The notes below the pieces were generated by a model. The model did no database searches. It saw only the letters and a program-made list of their open reading frames with translations, and was not told where the DNA came from. This document shows positions 11,518-22,162 of a stretch of 64,000 bases of DNA, in pieces; the first letter of the stretch is position 1, and each line of letters begins with the position of its first letter. Source of the stretch: Symbiodinium natans (lineage: Eukaryota; Sar; Dinophyceae; Suessiales; Symbiodiniaceae); NCBI GenBank assembly GCA_905221605.1, contig CAJNDS010002357.1:234001-298000 (forward strand). The letters run 5' to 3'. Both the position numbers and the translations under genes were made by a program.

Positions 11518-11999
11518 CTCAAGAAGTGAAAGGGTTTAGGGTTTAGGGCCTGAGGCTGAGGGCTTAGGAATTTACGGCTGAGGCTCAGGGGGCATTTGAG
11601 GATTCGGGAGCAGTGTGGGGCTTGCTGTGCCTGTCGAGGGTTTAGCATCGAAAGGGGCTCGAGGCTTCGGAGATAACAAGGGCACTGCAGGAACTGAGTT
11701 GCCTAAACCACCCTAAACCCTAAGTCCCTAAGTTTATCCCGAATAGCCCAAGGTTCTTGACACCCCCAAAACCCACACCTCGCAACCAAAGCGCCACCAA
11801 TTCGAAGCTGCAAGACCCGCTCCCAAGCCCTGCCATCAGAAACCCAGGCCTCGCCATCCTGCTTTCCGCGGGTCTGCCGGTTGCCCAGCATCCTGCGCAG
11901 TTCGATGCTTCCGGCTGCTGGGCGTATCTGCAAGCAATGTTTTACGACCCCGTCTCTCAGCTCTGAAGCCCAGCAAGTCGAGCCACCCTGACACTCCAA

Positions 12000-12850
12000 A
12001 CTGAATCATGGGGCTGAACGAGCAAGAGGGAAACTACCCGCATCATCCTATACACGCATAGAATGGGATGGGTTATTTTGCTATCTTCGTGGGCGCTCCA
12101 TTAATAATATAATATGCGCCCGTATTATAAGGAAAGACAACTATAATATTATAGCGCACATAATTCTCTTCACGGTGCGCGCAATTCATTTCTTTGTTCC
12201 GTTGTTTCGTTCACGTGTTCATATGATTCGTGCGTACATTCACTTCGTTCTTTCCCTTACAATCATATTCACACTGTTCTCTTCACCTTTAGTATTCTAT
12301 CCCCGGGGAACGCAGCACAACCATTCACTCGACCATGTGTTCCCTCTTCACGGATCACCACTATTAATGCTTCGCGACACAGGATACAACTCTCTGGAAT
12401 CCATCCCACCTGTCAGTCTTGCCCATGAATCCGCCCTTGAGACCCTGTTAACGCCCCTGAACAAGGTGAACGCAACCATGTGGACAGGATACATCTTATA
12501 AGGAGTGAACGAAACACCCAACTTTGAGACTAGCCCATGAATGCAAGGGTCACGAGTGAAGAGAACTATCCTATCTCTCGGGCACTTCTACCTCTTGGAC
12601 ACAACCCTCAATCTCTGGTACCTTTTCACTTTCTCCAATTAAAAGGAAGAACGAAGTGATAATAATAGTGGGGGCCATAACCTGTTTGGTCTCTAAGGCT
12701 TCTAACACAAAAACTTCACGTCACTCCACTGGAGACGAGATGGGAGCCCCAATGCCTGGCACACATGAACTCAAAAAGCCTTGAAACACCTTGAAGTCAC
12801 AAGGTCACATTAGCAAGGCTTTACAATTCTCAGACTAAACGGCCAGTCCC
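12000..12850. other. AT-rich block of different composition
   Basis: This block is visibly poorer in G/C than its flanks and holds TA/ATT runs (12,100-12,160). A plus frame at 12,175-12,501 (108 codons) includes a hydrophobic stretch (IHFVLSLTIIFTLFSSPLVF), but codon use does not resemble the other genes. It could be an inserted element or a remnant of one. Confidence 0.35.
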
Positions 12851-12997
12851 CAGCATGCGGCTCCTGTTTAGCATCGGCCGGAGCACTTTGACCAGTGAGG
12901 AGCTCTTCCTCAAGCTTGGATATACGGTGGAGGGACAGCTAAGGTGTTGTGGCAGGCCGCCTACTATGCTGCTCGGACTGTGAAGCTAGAACTGCCT

Positions 12998-13012
12998 CAC
13001 ACCACCACCACC

Positions 13013-13044
<32 letters not shown>

Positions 13045-13240
13045 GAACAAAAACACCACCATCACCGCCGACGACGACGACGTCAGCTTGGACGACAGCC
13101 ATGACTACTACGAGGACGACTGCGACGACGACTACGACATCTACCACAACGACTATTACGATGTCTACCTCAGCTGCGACGACGGCTACGGCGATGACGA
13201 GGACTACGATTACTATTGCAAAATTGCTATGGCTGTTCCC
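12998..13240 (+). repeat. trinucleotide tract (CAC)n, (AAC)n, (GAC)n
   Basis: Runs of CAC/ACC, AAC and GAC/GAT triplets with TAC interspersed. The frame through it encodes only His, Asn, Asp and Tyr runs. It lies directly beyond the 3' end of the EF-hand/PPPDE gene and is best read as a microsatellite region rather than a gene. Confidence 0.7.
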
Positions 13241-13248
13241 TTGTACGA

Positions 13249-15255
13249 TTACGATTGCGATGACTGGTCTTCTCCTAGTCCCGCTGCTACTCCTTGACTA
13301 CTGATACAACTGCCACCATGGCTCAGCCGCTCTGACATCAGACGCACTGAGTCGGGAATGGGTCGGCCCAGCAGAAACTGCACCATGTGGTTGCTCCTGT
13401 CTGTCGGGTCCACAGCTTCAGGGTGAGAATGAACTGGGAATAAACTGGCCTTAGCCACCTTAGCCCTTCGGACTACTTCATAGCCATGTGCCTTTCATTG
13501 GCGCAACCGCACGTGCGTTGCGACGGCCAGCAAAGCGAACGAAACCAGAGGCTCATGAGCTACGGTGCTGGTGTGCAGTAGTGCATGTCACGCACCCCTT
13601 ACAAGTTTCAGCTTTCCATGTGGCCGGGGCTCAGGTCGTTGCAGTTGTGGTCGAAGGCATCGTACAGGTCAGGCCGGTAATCGAAATAGACCCTCTTGAT
13701 CTCTTCGTTCAACTCCTACGAACACCGGGCACTTCGTGGCATGCTGCAGGGCCGAATCAGCTCATCTGCAGGACGCGAGTCAAGGCACCACGGTGGGGCA
13801 AGGTGGCCTAAACAGCCCTTGAATTTGCCCCAATGCCCTGAAACGAAGCCACACTCTGCTCCTCCACCGTACGAAGCGTGTGGCCAAGTTGGATGCTTTT
13901 CCTAGGCTGTCCGAAGGCGCTCTGTCCCGGGTAGCAGGTGAGGATGTAGCCAAAGAAGTAGAGCTCCTGCATGAATGGGCCAAATGGTATGGCTCGGCAC
14001 TGCAGTAAACAGGATGCTTGTTGTTTCAACGTGTAGACGTCCCCCAAGTGCAATGCGCGACGCACATCACAAGCACATGCGTGGTATGCGTGCATTGATG
14101 CGGAATGCACACTGCTAGCTCTGTAAACTTCAGGCTACACGCCTACTTCAAGGACTATACGATGCACAAAGCATGCCCTTCGCAAAGCCCTGGGCTGATC
14201 AAGAAGAAAGAAGAAAGGTCCTGACCGAAAACTCCCACACTGGTATGCCATATGCCTTCTTCGTACTGGCCAAGTAGAACTGGTGAGAGAACTGAAGCAA
14301 AGTTCTTGGAGAGGTCATAGTAGTACAGCTCCACCGGCATGAAGGTCAAATGAAGCTCACTAGCCACAAACTCCGCATATGTGATATTCTCATTTCCAGT
14401 GGTATTGAGGACATCCAGCACGTCGGGGTCAGCGTTCAGGCTGGTCGACAGCATCTTCCGCGTGACCATACCTAGGCGGTCAAGGCGACCCACAGAATTC
14501 AGGATACTCGACATACTCGTCAAGGCTTTGGGACGTCTTGGTGTCTAGAGCCGTCTAGGGCACTTCCTCCCCAAAGAAAACAAGCTGCCGCACACCAACT
14601 CATCTGAAGACAGCCAGGTATGCACAAGCCCCGATACGTCTGGGGCATCCGGCTCACGCAGCTTTCGGGTAATGATTTCATTGGCCACTGGGCCCGGTGG
14701 ATGCATGTCGAGCAGGGCGGTGTGCAGCCACTCATGCTTGTTGATCATGCCATCCTGCTCAACATCCATGACATCAAAGGCGCGCTGAACACTCGCGCCT
14801 ATCAGGTCCTTCTCTGAATCACTCAGTGGCCGCTTGCACACCTCCGTGGCGGCAGATAGCCAGTGGGTAGCAAGTTCGTCCATTGTAATGGCGCCTGAAC
14901 CATCCGCATCCAGCTCACTGAACTTAGAAAGGATGTTCATCAATACTGAGTTGAGCGCCGCTTGATCAGAGCTTAAAAAATTATCCAAGCTAGCTTCGGA
15001 GTGCTTGGGCAGGTTCAGGGGCAGATGGTCATCAAGAGCTGAGTCCCTTGCCAGGGTCAGAGGCAGATGATCATCAGGATCAGAGTCCCTTGCCAGGGTA
15101 AGTGGCAACTGGTCATCAGGATCTGCATCCCTTGCCAGGGTCAGGGGCAGATGGTCATCAGGATCTGAGTCCCTTGCCAGTGTCAGTGGCAGCTGGTCCT
15201 CGTCCTCTTCGGAGTCTCTGGGGAGGTTGAAAGGCAGATCATCTCCATCCTCCAT
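13249..15255 (-). CDS. EF-hand / PPPDE (DeSI-like) cysteine peptidase fusion
   Basis: Start ATG at 15255. Residues 22-82 hold about five 14-residue acidic repeats of the type DPDDHLPLTLARDS. EF-hand loops follow at 116-127 (DADGSGAITMDE) and 164-175 (DVEQDGMINKHE), with a degenerate third (NTTGNENITYAE). A PPPDE domain follows: VELYYYDLS, GIWHTSVGV with the catalytic His (about 320), ELYFFG, PGQSAFGQP, then HNCNDLS with the catalytic Cys (about 388) and FLLGRPIP. Exons: 15255-14596, 14544-14221, 13966-13862, 13715-13633, 13396-13249; about 439 residues. Introns 2-4 (254, 146 and 236 nt) are GA-AG with shared border words CAGGA, AGGAG and GAGC. The exon 1/2 junction is unsure: a TAG separates two frames, and a neighbouring frame encodes a further EF-like piece (DEYVEYPEF). 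PPPDE proteins remove SUMO or ubiquitin; calcium control is inferred. Confidence 0.82.
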
Positions 15256-15387
15256 GACCCAGGACCCAGACCCCTGTGGGGAGGCTGAGACAGCCCAAGC
15301 CGACTTCAGTCAACACTTGACTCCATGGGTCAGCGATCTCTAACTGTAGAGCCCCAGGTGGTCGGCCTGTTAGATATTGAGCACTCT

Positions 15388-15452
15388 AGGGGCCTTGATA
15401 ATTATGTATAGGGTTTTGGGGGAGATTTTGGTATACTTACATAGGCAGCTGG
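15388..15452 (+). repeat. family C element, partial
   Basis: CTAGGGGCCTTGATAATTAT followed by AGGGTTTTGGGGGAGATTTTG and a TACTTACATAG end. Resembles the copies at 20.4, 27.1 and 40.2 kb. Confidence 0.4.
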
Positions 15453-16099
15453 GCATTCCAACAAACAAGCAAACCAACAAACACATCATGCATCGGAACG
15501 CAAGCAGGAATCATGTGAGCGGTGCCCGAAACCAAACAAACATGCTTACGGTAGCTTACGTTTTCCAACTTGTGCGTGCGGCATGCGTTTGTTGCTATTT
15601 CTGCGTACGCCGCTTACGCCGGCAACAACTAACAGCTTACGACGCTTGCAGAAACAACGTTGCCCCAGAATTGCTACCTTACGGAACAACGCTTTGCTTA
15701 CGCCCCCTTGTTTCTGGAAGCCCCTGTATTGTCTGAATAAGGAGGGTTTCTCATGTGAATTCCCCGTTCTCAACAGGTTTCTGAAACCCCATCCCTGAAA
15801 CTGATCGGCCTGCAGTATGACCAGACACCAGCGAGGCGCCCGCAGAGGCGAAGACGTCGCGGAAGCTTTGTGGGGCCGGAGGGTACCTGGGAATCTGGAA
15901 GGCTTTTTAAATTTGAAACACCAAATCCTGGTTGGATTTGGGGATGTTGGGTTGAATGCCTCCTCATCTGAAGGGATGGAATGTGAGCTGGGAGATGAGC
16001 TCGAGAACTTAATGCAGGCTCATAGAGGCTCGACTCCAAACAATAGCCAGTAGGCCCCAACATGTCGAGTGAAACTCTTCACGAAGCCCCTACAGTAAT

Positions 16100-16198
16100 T
16101 TGGGATGTCCCCCCTTGCACTACTTAGTAGAGATTAGAAAAAAGGGGGTAGTAAAAACCCCCCATTAAGGACTGTTAAAGTACAAGGGGCACATCCCA
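16100..16198 (+). repeat. family B terminal-inverted-repeat element
   Basis: Begins TTTGGGATGTCCCCCCTTGC and ends GCACATCCCAA. The ends are inverted repeats, and the core has TAGTAGAGATTAG and CCCATTAAGGACTGTT. About 100 bp. Copies at 21.5, 26.5, 35.3 and 62.9 kb share the ends. Confidence 0.7.
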
Positions 16199-16230
16199 AC
16201 CCCTAATCCTCGCAAGCCCTTCAACCTACA

Positions 16231-16470
16231 GGCGGCGCGCAGCCCCGGCTCACTGGCTCAAAGTGAGCTTCCAAGGTTAGTTGCACTTATGTTCCAAAAA
16301 CCCAAAACCCCAAACTTCTGAACACTCAACTTCTAAACTTCTAAAGTTCTGCAACCGAAACCCTCAAAAGCCTAGAGAAGATGCCCAAATCACCATGTGC
16401 CCGCCGGGCTCCCAGCATGAGCACGCTGGGCACAGAGCGTGGCGCGCCATCCACAGGCGGGCCTCGGTCT
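16231..16470 (+). CDS. two short coding-like exons
   Basis: 16,231-16,278 lies between CTACAG and AAG|GTTAG (AARSPGSLAQSELP). About 16,416-16,457 lies between CCCAG and CACAG|GC (HEHAGHRAWRAIH). Both have G/C third positions and usable borders. The segment between holds CCAAAAC/CTTCTAAAC strings only. Weak on their own. Confidence 0.32.
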
Positions 16471-16590
16471 TTAGGGTTTGGGCTTTAGGGTTTAGGGTTT
16501 AAGGTTTAGGGTTGAGGGTTTGGGGTTTAGGGTTTGGGGTTGAGGGTTTAGGGTTTAGGGTTTGGGAGTTAGGGTTTGGGGTTTGGGAAG
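16470..16590 (+). repeat. degenerate telomere-like array
   Basis: About 15 units of TTTAGGG with variants (TTTGGGG, TTGAGGG, TTAAGG). One of the longer degenerate arrays. Confidence 0.88.
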
Positions 16591-16939
16591 GTCGGAGTTG
16601 AAGCTCTGAGGCCTTGAGTCTTTGTGGATCTTAGCGTCTCTTGCTTGGGACTCGGTGTGAACATGTTTCGGGCTTAGGGCCTGGGGTTAAGGATGGTTTA
16701 GGGCGGTTGAAGAGCAACAGCGAACAAAGCCAACTCAGCCTGCGAACAGGTGCACTGCCCGTCCATGCCGCAACAAGAAAAGACGGGGGGGAGGGGGAAA
16801 TGAGTTCATCTCAATGACTTCGATGGCATAGATTGACTGCAACACTGAAGGTGCCAAAAACAGGCGCCCTCAATCTGAACCACCAACGTCAGCAATGTTT
16901 ACAGCAACGACCCCAGAACGAATGGTTGGTTCAGGCTTA

Positions 16940-17060
16940 GGGTAGTAGCCACGAGCGTGAGCCATCCCATATAGTAGGACCCAAGTGGCTGATCACTGGT
17001 GTGCTCTGGCATTGCTTCCGGCTCGATGCCAGACGACAGAGATACCTGCATCTGCAACAA
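16940..17060 (-). CDS. coding-like exon, unknown
   Basis: After a TTGCAG acceptor the minus strand reads MQVSLSSGIEPEAMPEHTSD and then QPLGSYYMGWLTLVATTLS. Codon use is consistent and no family is recognised. Just upstream, 17,118-17,165 is a poly-T/poly-G tract. Confidence 0.33.
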
Positions 17061-17485
17061 GGGTAAGATCTGCAGGTCCACCGGGCCAAGACATGTAAGA
17101 GCCTCACAGCTCTATTTACTTGTGTTTTTTGTTTTTTTTTTTGGGGGGGGGGGAGGGGGGGAGAGATGCATGTATTCATAGCCCAAAGGCAAAGGGCCCA
17201 GGAACTTCGAGGAACTCGTTTCGTATAGCTATTCGCTCGCAGTGGCCCGCCCTTGAAGTTCGACTGGGACGGGCACCAGCATGCAGCCCCCAGCCGAAAC
17301 CCAAAGCACCCAGAAACCAACAAGCGAACGCTACAGTGGGTGCCTGATGCGCTGTCTCACAGCAACGCATCATGATGAACTCTCAAGCCCTTTCAGTTCT
17401 GAAAGTGCCGCCAAGCGAGTTCCTTAAGTTCAGCCACGGACTTGGCTAACTGTCAAAAGGAACCGGCCTAAACTTTGGAGCCCCA

Positions 17486-17650
17486 ATGTCCCGGAACCCT
17501 GAACACTCCTTCAAGTTTGCAAACCTTCCTGGTCCCAAGGCCCTAAACGTGGAAGAAGATTGGGTGGCGTGCTCGCTTCTCGACCTGTTTCTCGATGAGA
17601 TGGAGATATATCAAGATATGAGTCGGGAGCTTCTTGAGTTGAGGGGTTGA
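17486..17650 (+). CDS. short complete frame, 54 residues
   Basis: ATG at 17,486 (cccaATGTCC) opens MSRNPEHSFKFANLPGPKAL and continues NVEEDWVACSLLDLFLDEME to a stop at 17,648-17,650. The protein is acidic and helical in its second half. It may be a small protein or, more likely, an exon with a GT/GG donor near its end. The minus-strand frame over the same DNA looks like its shadow. Confidence 0.45.
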   Translation: MSRNPEHSFKFANLPGPKALNVEEDWVACSLLDLFLDEMEIYQDMSRELLELRG

Positions 17651-18812
17651 AGGCTTGAAGGGCTTGAAGGGCTTGCAGCTTATATTTAGGACATCTGACA
17701 TAGCTTAGAATTTTAGTGCTGAGCTGTGGCTTCGCATGCAACTTGCTTTCCGTGACTCTACGTATGCCATGGAAGGGCAAAGGCTATCGCTTCAGGCAAT
17801 GCGCAAGCCGCTCCCTCATTCGAAGATTTACTTCACCGTTGTAGCTTCTGTTTTGCGCTGCACCATTTCGGCAGTCTTTCTACCTAGGAATGAACCAGGG
17901 ACTGTGCAGCCTGCGACCCTGAAGTTGTACTGCTGGGAGACTCAGGGAGCCCGTTCCGCCCTTGCAGCCGCCCTCAGCCCATCTCAGCTCCACGGCCCAA
18001 ACCCGGCTGAGCACGCCACACGATGGTAGACCGTGCTGTGCCGCAACTTGGCGGCTGCATGGCAGCTTATCCGGCTTGACTTAGTTCGTCGGCTTAACCG
18101 AAAATTATACCACTCGAACAGCTCGAAGGTCCAACTCCAAGTGCTCCCTTGCAAGGTTTCCAGGTTTCTGGCCCATCGCTTCTGAAGGACCGCGTGATGG
18201 GTTAAGGCAAAAGGAGCTCTTGGTTCGACAGCGCCGATTTCATTGGAGGCTTTGCTCTGCCTCCTATGGTCGGCTTGGGCATGTGTCGGTGTGCGTGCCG
18301 TCATGTGCCGTCGACATCAATCCACACACTTTGCCAACCCGCGGGTTTCAAGGATGAGAAGACCCTCAAGTGACCTTGCAAACCTCAGCTCCTGAAAACA
18401 TGTACCAAGTGAAAATGCAAGCTCCGCCTAGCTTCACTTAGAAGATCTTAGAAGGCAGCTTGCAAAACCAACCACCCTCGAAATAGCGAACGTCACATTC
18501 GATTGTGGGTATAATTTTTGCTTGAGGTGCCGCTTTCCCCATGACCAGAACTTCTGAATCCCCAAAACCCTACAAAGCAACCAAAGCACCAGCCACTCAA
18601 CTCAACGCTCATTCACAGGACGGAAAGTTCCGTCAAGTCCTCTCTCCATCTATGCCTGCGCAGGGCTTGCGTAGCTAGGGGATCGACCGGGAGGCGGAGT
18701 CTCGAACTCGAGTCATCGTGTCGGTTCTGCTTTTGTGCCTCTCTACGGCTCGTGGCAGACAAGGTCATCCTCTCTGCAGCACCGCAAAAAGACGATCGAA
18801 CGTCGCTGCATT

Positions 18813-19692
18813 TCAGAAAGCTGCCGAGGAAGGAGGCTCCACAGACATCACCTTGTTCCCCACAACAAACTCACACTCGCAAGATCCCCTGGGGCTCTCA
18901 AAATCGATGGCCATCGTGCCCGGCTTCCGCCAACCTCTGCGCGAACCCCTGAGTTTCATTGCACTGCTTGAGTACATTCCATAAGCCCCTAAAAAAGAAA
19001 GCACTTCAGGTGGACTGAACACAGCAACCCTGCACATGCGGCGTGTTGCCGTTTCCGGTGCCAGGCTGGAGCCTCCCACTCGCCAACGTCCTAAGCGTGT
19101 TGTTGGAGGATGCACTGTACAGGGATCGTCCAGTCAAGAAGTCAGATTTTCCAAGTGCACACAGAAAATTTGCGGAGACTTCCTCCCATGGCTGATGCTT
19201 CCTCATGGGCTGAGTGCTCTTCTTGTCCTGATACTATCGGAGGATATGGGTCTTGTAGTCTTGTGTAGGATGCCCATTACCAGGTTCGAACCTGCCTCAC
19301 ACAGAGTTGTCAAAAGTCAAAAGCTGTTTGCCAGCTGCCTTCATGCAGCTTGTCTATGCTCGTCTCCTTTTTGTGGCCCTCACATCATGGTCAAGGTCCC
19401 CGGTGCGGTCTCTACATCCACTTGAAACCGATACCGCCAGAAGGCGCATTTCGAAAACCGATACCCTCAAAACCTCAAGCGCCCTCTCAAGTTCCTGAAG
19501 TCCCCAAGCGCGGAAGACGTGGTGCAGAGATCGCCCCGGGCCCTCTCGGACACTGACACTGAGAAGCTCCCTCATGTCAGTGTCGGCACTTGTGAACAGA
19601 TCAGGGCATCGGCTTCGGGGTAGAGCTACAGATGGGGTGAGGGGACTGAGCGGCCACCAGAGCTGACAACCTTTAACCATCTGCGACCCCAA
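18813..19692 (-). CDS. multi-exon hypothetical gene, C-terminal part
   Basis: Three coding segments on one strand. About 19,620-19,460: DLFTSADTDMRELLSVSVRE then SLHHVFRAWGLQELERALEV. About 19,206-19,029: EVSANFLCALGKSDFLTGRS then NNTLRTLASGRLQPG. 18,934-18,813: WRKPGTMAIDFESPRGSCEC, ending in SAAF and a stop. The last two join cleanly by a 94-nt GT-AG intron (19,028-18,935) that makes codon GGT. Third positions are strongly G/C. A further coding-like piece at about 19,870-19,800 (LSFGPSGGFWVVETSPVANS) may be an upstream exon. The plus strand is also open over the last exon, so strand is probable, not certain. No domain recognised. Confidence 0.45.
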
Positions 19693-20397
19693 CTAAGCTC
19701 CAAATCCCTGATGTCTAATCCCCTGATCTTCGGAGGCATTTGAGCTTGCGGGGTTTAGGGGCTACGTCCACAGAGTGGGCAGCCCTGATCCTTCGTCGCT
19801 TTTCAATGCCATGGCGTCTGCCAACTGTTGGCAACCGGGCTTGTCTCAACCACCCAGAAGCCCCCGGATGGTCCAAACGACAGCTGCAGCATACCAACAA
19901 AGCCTATTCAAAACACGCCCGTGGGAGATCCTGCGTGAATGAAACGAAAGGCTGAAGCACGGACAAATCTCAGTGCTGTTATGCTTGCTCTGCGCAGTCG
20001 GGCCTTCTCACTGCGTCTGACGTTGAGCAGCATTTCAGCAAGGCTACAAAGACCACAAGTACATCGCCTGACCAACGCTCACATCAAGCATGCTACGCAA
20101 GTGCCACTAGATTCAATGATCCTGCGGCAACGCCAACCAGGCCCCGCGAATCCCTACCATTCTGAGCCTATGTCGAAGCGTGGATAGCCTTGCTGCAACA
20201 CATGCAGCAGCAGAATTTGAAGCATGACATTCCGCGAACCATCACGAACCTGGCTGGTGGCTTCTGAGGTGGGTGGGTGTCAGGTTTGCATCCTTGCCAT
20301 GGCACCAGGGTGCTGGTCTTCACCTACGAACACCAGGCTTCGGTATTGACAGCTCGCAAGGCCTTGGCAAAGCCAGATCCAGGAAATGACGAATCTA

Positions 20398-20502
20398 GGG
20401 GCCTGAAGAATTAAAATAGGGTTGCTGGGGGGTCATTTTCGGATACTTACAAAGGGAATGGAAGGGAATACTATTCTAAATATTCCGGCCCCTATAGCAT
20501 CG
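20398..20502 (-). repeat. family C element
   Basis: Its reverse complement starts TATAGGGGCCGGAATATTTA, carries GTATTCCCTTCC and TGACCCCCCAGCAACCCTAT and ends GGCCCCTA. It matches the copy at 40.1-40.3 kb block by block. Confidence 0.6.
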
Positions 20503-20576
20503 AGTTCCGTAACCGTCGTGACTTGTGATGTGGCTTTCATGGGCCTGGCTTTGCCGGTCCTTGCCTCGGCTCTGCC

Positions 20577-20850
20577 TCACCAGGCATCTTCCTGCCACGG
20601 CATCTGAGCTTCAAAAGTCGGGGGTTGCACGTCAACAGGTGCTACTAATGGCGGTATCATGCTAGACCCCACCTGCATGAACAATGTCCTTACTCCCTTA
20701 CCTCCGAGGCCAGAAAACAGGGTCGGCACACCAAGCCACTGGTACCAAAAGCATCGGCAGCTCGAGTCGGAGGAAGTTCCTTGCCAGAGGCGGAAAGGTT
20801 CAATCTCTGATTCCTCAAATGCAAATGGTGCGGGACAGCTGATTGAGAGG
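20577..20850 (-). CDS. C-terminal exon, unknown protein
   Basis: The minus strand is open to a stop at 20,577 and reads APFAFEESEIEPFRLWQGTS, CFWYQWLGVPTLFSGLGGKG, then VDVQPPTFEAQMPWQEDAW. Aromatic and acidic residues are spread as in a folded domain and codon use is coding-like. The 5' border is not fixed; the frame is open from 20,924. Confidence 0.42.
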
Positions 20851-21116
20851 TTTAGGTCAAAGTTTGGGCCCACTCCCCATCGTCTTCCTGCATGAGATGC
20901 ATTACACGTTACACGCCGCCACATGTCAAGTTTTCAAGTACATCCGAGCAAAGCCTCGTGACCTTGCGGGCCTTGCGGGAGACGAAGGCTACACATACCC
21001 TAAACCCTAAACCCTAAAGCTGTGGGCCCCGGGCCGCACGCGCAGGCTTGGCCAGCAGCGACGAGGGAGGCACGCCGGTACCTGCGGCATACAGTTTCGG
21101 GCTGTAGGGACTGTAG

Positions 21117-21187
21117 GGGTCGGCGCCTATTCGTACGCGCAAATCGAGTGCGGGGGAAAGGTGCTGCCAATGCTGTCGAATCTCAAG
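21117..21187 (+). CDS. internal coding exon, unknown
   Basis: Lies between CTGTAG|GG and AAG|GTTGC. It reads VGAYSYAQIECGGKVLPMLS then NLK, with nearly all third positions G or C and a canonical GT donor. Preceding DNA (21,020-21,100) is also coding-like on the plus strand (AWPAATREARRYLRHT). Confidence 0.48.
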
Positions 21188-21224
21188 GTTGCTGCAACGA
21201 ACACCAGCTGCACCTCAACCTTCA

Positions 21225-21345
21225 ACCCTAAACCCTTAACCCCTAAAGCCCTACTTCAAGCCCTCAACCAACCCCTCAACCCCTAAACCCCTAAACCCCT
21301 AATCCCCGAAACCCCTAAACCCCTAAACCCCTAAGCCCTGACTCC
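21225..21345 (-). repeat. degenerate telomere-like array
   Basis: CCCTAAA and eight-base CCCCTAAA units, with ACCCCTCAACC variants, over about 120 bp. Confidence 0.85.
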
Positions 21346-21379
21346 CTTTGCACCAGAAAGCCGCTGAGTTCCAGGAAAC

Positions 21380-21443
21380 ATGGCCCAAAACCAGCCTGAG
21401 CCTTTTTCGTCGCCAGCCCGGATGTCCGAACCTGCTTGGCAGG
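21380..21443 (+). CDS. possible first exon
   Basis: ATG at 21,380 (gaaacATGGCC, good context) opens MAQNQPEPFSSPARMSEPAW and meets a CAGG|GT donor that runs into TTTAGGG units. It is short, polar and Pro/Ser-rich, as in a disordered N-terminus. No further exon could be joined. Confidence 0.38.
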
Positions 21444-21514
21444 GTTTAGGGTTTAGGGCTTAGGGCTTAGGGCTCAAGGCTTAGGGCTCAGGGCTTAGGT
21501 CAACTTAAGGCTTG

Positions 21515-21655
21515 TCGGTTGGGATGCTCCGCCCTTGTACTACCAGCCCTTAATAGGGATTAGTAGTACCCCCCTAAGCCCTAAACCCTAAACCCTAAAC
21601 CCGAAACCCTAAACCCTAACCCTAGTGAGAATCCCTATTAAGGACTGCTCGTACA
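21515..21655 (+). repeat. family B element with a telomere-like insert
   Basis: The left part reads TTGGGATGCTCCGCCCTTGT with core CCTTAATAGGGATTAGTAGT. Six or so CCCTAAA units (21,576-21,622) follow. The right part, AATCCCTATTAAGGACTG, is the inverted counterpart of the core. So an array sits inside an element copy. Confidence 0.65.
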
Positions 21656-22162
21656 AGCGCTTGAATGTACGAGTAGAAACTCGAAGCTTGAAGGTTTTCG
21701 GTTCTTGCAGGTTTCGAGCTCTTGCCTGGAGGCCGCTTGCGGCAGCACTCTTTCTCTCCAGGCAAAGATGATAAAGTAGCAAAACACAAGAGACCCCCTA
21801 CCAGTGCAAGTGCCAGCCCCCCTCACCCCCAAGTCATAAAACCCCCAACTCGAAACCTGACGTACTCTGAAACCCGCAAAAACCTTACTGTTGGTTACCC
21901 CTTAAGGGATTATATAGGGTACCTTATTCCCTCATGCCCTACTAACCAACCGTAAGGAAAAAAACTAAAGCACCTCGGAAAACTAAAAAACCGCGGCAGG
22001 AGCCTCCGAAGCGCTCCGCGCGCCGGCCACCCTTCCCACCCACGGGCCGTCGCGCCTGCCTTGGGGGAGGTGGGGAGTTTAGATGCTTCGTTACTGAGGT
22101 TGCTAAGGTTTCTAAAGCTACTAGGGTTACTAGGTTGCTAAGGTTACTAAGGTTCTGAGGCT

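Noticed and set aside
12944-13297. Asp/Tyr/His-run frame as a gene
   Set aside because: Built only from CAC, AAC, GAC and TAC triplet runs, without splice borders or normal codon use.
18718-18984. Plus-strand 88-codon frame as the gene at 18.8 kb
   Set aside because: The minus strand gives a better model: a clean 94-nt GT-AG join to an upstream coding exon. The plus frame is kept only as an alternative.
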